A stretch of 17,687 bases of DNA from an uncultured Lachnospiraceae bacterium. GTDB taxonomy: Bacteria > Bacillota > Clostridia > Lachnospirales > Lachnospiraceae. Shown here in pieces: positions 14,632 through 17,687 of this stretch (position 1 is the first letter of the stretch; each line of letters starts with the position of its first letter). The stretch lies in assembly GCA_910579645.1 (NCBI GenBank), contig CAJTVK010000090.1:1-17687 (forward strand), written 5' to 3'. The translations under genes were made by a program, and so were the position numbers. The notes below the pieces were generated by a model, which was not told the DNA's origin, did no database searches, and saw nothing but the letters and a program-made list of their open reading frames with translations.

Positions 14632-17187
14632 ATGAAGAAGAGGGAAAGGACTTACAGCGGCACAAAAAGCAATGAGATTTCGGAACGGGAAATCAGGAAC
14701 CGGCAGATAGCCCGGCAGGCGGCGGCAGAGGGAATCGTCCTTCTGAAAAACGAGGGATTGCTGCCCATCGGGAAAGGCAGTAAAGCGGCTTTGTTCGGAG
14801 GGGCGGCGGTGGCTACCGTGAAAGGGGGTACCGGTTCCGGTGACGTGAATGAACGTGAGGTAGTGAGTATTTATCAGGGATTTGCGGATGCCGGCATAGA
14901 ACTGACGAACCGGGAATGGCTGGACAGCTTCCGGGAAATATACAGGAAAGCGAGGCGGGACTGGAGGGACGGCATTTTGACCAAGCTGGCGGAGAGCAAG
15001 GGCAGCAGGCTTTTGGATATTTATTCATCTAATGTTTTTCATATGCCCACGGGCCGGCCTATGAAAACGGAGGATTTGGATGGGGCGGACATTGCTTTTT
15101 ATGTCATAGGCAGGACGGCGGGGGAAGCGGCAGACCGTTTTGCCCAGGCCGGGGATTATTATCTGACGGAGCAGGAAAAAGAGGAACTGGCTTATCTGTC
15201 CGCACATTGTGATAACCTGGCCGTGATTGTGAATGCGGGAGGACTGATTGATTTGGAATATATTCTGGGGCTGCGTAACATGAAGGCATTGCTCAGTATC
15301 GTGCAGCCCGGTATGGAGGGCGGCCATGCTTTGGCAGACTTGGTGACCGGAGCCGTGACGCCCAGCGGGAAACTGACGGACACTTGGGCCATGTCCTACC
15401 AAGATTATCCTAATGCGGATACGTTCAGCCATCGGGACGGGAATGTGGAGAAAGAATATTATGCGGAAGGTATTTATGTGGGATACCGGTATTTTGACCG
15501 TTTTGGGAAGGAAACGGCCTATCCTTTCGGTTTTGGTTTGTCTTATACGGAGTTTTCCATGGAGCCGGCGGCGGAAGAGAGGGTTGTTTTCGGGGCGGAC
15601 GGTATATCGGACCGGATTGCCGTGAAGCTGTCGGTAACGAATACGGGAAGCCGTTATGCCGGCAAGGAGGTGGTGCAGGTTTATGCATCCTGCCCGCAGG
15701 GCGGGATGGAGAAGGAGTACAGGCGGCTCTGCGGATTTGCCAAGACAGGCTTGCTGCAGCCCGGACAGAAAGAGGACGTGACGGTCATCTTCGACAGCAA
15801 GACGCTTGCTTCTTACGATGAGAGGCAGTCTGCCTGGGTGGCAGAGAAAGGTTGGTACGGAATCTGGGCAGGAAATTCCTCCCGAGACCTTGTATTGATT
15901 GCGGTGCTGGAAGTCCGGGAAGATACGGTAATTGAGAAAGTACGGCCTATCTGTCCGTGCCGGGAAAACGTAGCGGAATTATCCTGTCCGGAGGAACTGC
16001 GTCTGCGGAAAGAGAAGGAATGGCACCGTTTGGCAAAGGAGGGACATATTCCGGTGTTTGCTTTTACTCCTGCCAAACAGAGCCTGCCGGAATATCCCGA
16101 GAATCCTTTGGCACGGGAAGCCGAAGAATTGACAGGGCGGCTGACGGACAAAGAATTGACTGCCATGGTCATCGGAGAAGTGAGCAAAGGCCAGGGACAA
16201 GCATTGGGAGCCGCGGGCATTATGGTGCCGGGAGCCGCAGGGGAGACCAGCAGCGCATTGGAAGAAAAATACGGCGTGCCGGGGGTATCTATGGCGGACG
16301 GGCCGGCGGGGCTGCGTCTGATGAAATCATATGAGGTCAATCCGGAGACAAAAGAAGTCTACAGTGAGGGGATATTAGGAGCCTTGGAGGGCGGTTTGTT
16401 TTCCTCCGGAGACCGGCATGAGGGAACGGATATATATTATCAATATTGCACGGCGATTCCGGTGGGTACCCTGCTGGCGCAAAGCTTCAATACGGAGCTT
16501 ATGGAAGCGGTGGGGCGTGCCGTCGCGGAGGAAATGCAGGAATTCCATGTATCTTGGTGGCTTGCGCCGGGCATGAATATCCATAGGAACCCGCTGTGCG
16601 GCCGTAATTTTGAATATTATTCCGAGGATCCCACGGTGAGCGGGCAGATGGCGGCAGCCATTACCCGGGGGGTGCAGAGCCTGCCCGGCGTGGGGACGAC
16701 CATTAAACATTTTGCCTGCAACAATCAAGAGGATAACCGCATGGGTTCCGACAGCATTGTATCGGAGAGGGCGCTTCGGGAGATTTATCTGCGCGGTTTC
16801 GAGATTGCCGTACGGACAGCCCAGCCCATGGCAATCATGACTTCCTATAATTTGATAAACGGCGTACATGCGGCAAATAACAAGGATTTATGTACGCAGG
16901 CGGCAAGGAAGGAATGGGGGTTTAAGGGTATCATCATGACGGACTGGACAACTACCGAGGCACGGGGCGGCAGCGAGTCCTGGAAATGTGCTTGGGCGGG
17001 CAATGACCTGATTATGCCCGGCAGTCTCCATGACAGCGGGAACATTCTGCAGGCCTTGGCCGACGGGGCGTTGAACAGGGCGGACTTAGAAGCCTGTGCC
17101 GCCAGAATGCTCACGGTAATATTCCAGACATCGGCATACGAGGATGCCGTGCCTTACGGGGAGCAGTTCGGGCAAAACATGGCGTAA
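14632..17187 (+). CDS. Circularly permuted GH3 beta-glycosidase
   Basis: An 851-residue glycoside hydrolase family 3 enzyme, probably a beta-glucosidase or related beta-glycosidase. Domain order is permuted. The alpha/beta sandwich comes first (about 21-300, with AAAEGIVLLKNE and GGTGSGDVNE), then a fibronectin III-like domain (about 325-425), then the TIM barrel last (about 495-851). Barrel motifs are MADGPAGLR (554-562, Asp556), GRNFEYYSEDP, KHFACNNQE (Lys692, His693) and IMTDW, with the nucleophile Asp771. This arrangement is known for Ruminococcus albus and Butyrivibrio fibrisolvens enzymes. No signal peptide or membrane segment is seen, so it acts in the cytoplasm on imported oligosaccharides. 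ATG 14632 has AGGA seven bases upstream; TTG at 14578 is in frame but overlaps the candidate promoter. The neighbouring two-component system may control it. Substrate cannot be told from sequence. Confidence 0.93.
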   Translation: MKKRERTYSGTKSNEISEREIRNRQIARQAAAEGIVLLKNEGLLPIGKGSKAALFGGAAVATVKGGTGSGDVNEREVVSIYQGFADAGIELTNREWLDSFREIYRKARRDWRDGILTKLAESKGSRLLDIYSSNVFHMPTGRPMKTEDLDGADIAFYVIGRTAGEAADRFAQAGDYYLTEQEKEELAYLSAHCDNLAVIVNAGGLIDLEYILGLRNMKALLSIVQPGMEGGHALADLVTGAVTPSGKLTDTWAMSYQDYPNADTFSHRDGNVEKEYYAEGIYVGYRYFDRFGKETAYPFGFGLSYTEFSMEPAAEERVVFGADGISDRIAVKLSVTNTGSRYAGKEVVQVYASCPQGGMEKEYRRLCGFAKTGLLQPGQKEDVTVIFDSKTLASYDERQSAWVAEKGWYGIWAGNSSRDLVLIAVLEVREDTVIEKVRPICPCRENVAELSCPEELRLRKEKEWHRLAKEGHIPVFAFTPAKQSLPEYPENPLAREAEELTGRLTDKELTAMVIGEVSKGQGQALGAAGIMVPGAAGETSSALEEKYGVPGVSMADGPAGLRLMKSYEVNPETKEVYSEGILGALEGGLFSSGDRHEGTDIYYQYCTAIPVGTLLAQSFNTELMEAVGRAVAEEMQEFHVSWWLAPGMNIHRNPLCGRNFEYYSEDPTVSGQMAAAITRGVQSLPGVGTTIKHFACNNQEDNRMGSDSIVSERALREIYLRGFEIAVRTAQPMAIMTSYNLINGVHAANNKDLCTQAARKEWGFKGIIMTDWTTTEARGGSESWKCAWAGNDLIMPGSLHDSGNILQALADGALNRADLEACAARMLTVIFQTSAYEDAVPYGEQFGQNMA

Positions 17188-17442
17188 ATGGGTAATGCGG
17201 CGGCATCGCTGACCGATGACAACGCGCCACTGACACAAACAGCATGTGCTGATTGATTGAGGATCCATGCAATGATATATTAGTCGGAAAAGTGAAAGCA
17301 GAGGTCGGAATTCCGAAGGAAGCGAGGTCGGAAAATTGAAACGAGAGGTCGGCTTCCGGCGTTGTCCGGCGGCATATCATCCGCTATAATCGGATTACAA
17401 GCTGAAACGAAATACTTGTTATTCAACAACAGCGTGAGAGCA
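17188..17442. other. Non-coding stretch after the GH3 gene
   Basis: No gene is recognised. A small palindrome CAGCA-TG-TGCTG lies near 17239-17250 but no T-run follows, so no clear terminator for GH3 is seen. The GTCGG repeats fill 17282-17352. From 17353 to about 17432 I see nothing distinctive. Confidence 0.5.
17282..17352. repeat. Degenerate 21-23 bp GTCGG repeat array
   Basis: GTCGG occurs at 17283, 17304, 17327 and 17348, with spacings of 21, 23 and 21 bases. The first three copies continue GAA and share an A/G-rich tail ending GARRNRAGAGG-like; the fourth diverges after GTCGG. The regular spacing of about two helical turns is suggestive of binding sites, but plain repeat expansion is as likely. 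Confidence 0.6.
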
Positions 17443-17687
17443 AATGCGGTACTGGAAAACAGCATTGGCGCGTACGGTGCCCGGAGAAATTGCTGGCTAA
17501 GCATATCAGACAGAAATTTCTCTGCTGGGGATGGCGCTGGTAAGGCGAATGCGGTACTGGAAAACAGCATTTGCCTGTACAGTGCCCGGAAAAATTGCTG
17601 TCTGAGAATATCAGACAGAAATTTCTCTGCCGGGGATGGCGCTGGTAAGGCAAATGCGGTACTGGAAAACAGCATTTGCCTGTACAG
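17433..17687. repeat. 105-bp structured tandem repeat array, cut by the window end
   Basis: The block AATGCGGTACTGG starts at 17443, 17548 and 17653, exactly 105 bases apart. Units 1 and 2 differ at about ten positions by my reading; unit 3 is cut off. Two hairpins fit each unit. One pairs GGCAAATGC with GCATTTGCC across a 14-base loop. The other pairs CTGTCTGA with TCAGACAG, flanked by AAATT/AATTT and CCGG/CCGG. Unit 1 fits both less well. Because 105 is a multiple of three, 35-residue repeats appear in several frames; one plus-strand frame stays open to the window edge, so a repeat protein is not fully excluded. Confidence 0.85.

Noticed and set aside
17280..17675. Minus-strand repeat protein of 131 residues
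   Set aside because: Its 35-residue repeats follow automatically from a 105-base period; the composition and lack of a ribosome site argue against a gene.
17433..17687. CRISPR array
   Set aside because: The 105-base period is conserved throughout the unit, with no variable spacers and no cas genes.

Overview
The window reads as chromosomal DNA of an anaerobic Clostridia bacterium, most likely Lachnospiraceae. The basis is the mix of genes: GltB/GltD with strong AAGGAG-type ribosome sites, a YesM/YesN-type two-component pair, a circularly permuted GH3 glycosidase of the Ruminococcus/Butyrivibrio layout, and an AAA-ATPase-like/PD-(D/E)XK protein of a family that is highly multiplied in gut Lachnospiraceae. 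This assignment rests on family resemblance, not on a search.

Layout. 1-386: no gene; a guanine-free 12-13 bp tandem repeat, then a good promoter and a leader with a terminator and two hairpins before gltB. 387-6484: gltB-gltD, the NADPH-dependent glutamate synthase, probably one operon ended by a hairpin near 6560-6597. 6485-8709: an ATPase/nuclease-like gene flanked by a 30-bp inverted repeat (28/30 identical); the left copy carries a 70-bp insert with an apparent 5-bp duplication. 8710-9960: an AT-rich island holding a UPF0175-type antitoxin and DUF3368/PIN-type toxin on the minus strand, with a recognisable promoter and palindrome. 9961-10343: a short gene remnant and a candidate control region.

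10344-14116: a MalY/PatB-type PLP enzyme, a YesM-type sensor kinase 12 bases behind it, and an AraC-type response regulator; these three plus strand genes are probably co-transcribed. 14147-14420 is a deleted remnant of the same ATPase/nuclease family seen at 6905-8626, followed by a strong bidirectional hairpin. 14632-17187 encodes a cytoplasmic, circularly permuted GH3 beta-glycosidase with its own candidate promoter and operator; the adjacent two-component system may regulate it (inference). 17188-17687 has no recognised gene and ends in two repeat arrays, the last a 105-bp tandem repeat able to form two hairpins per unit and running off the window.

The core genes are ordinary. The points that most merit a second look are the structured 105-bp array, the gltB leader, the inverted-repeat-flanked ATPase/nuclease gene with its internally deleted relative, and the kinase/regulator pair joined to a C-S lyase-like enzyme.
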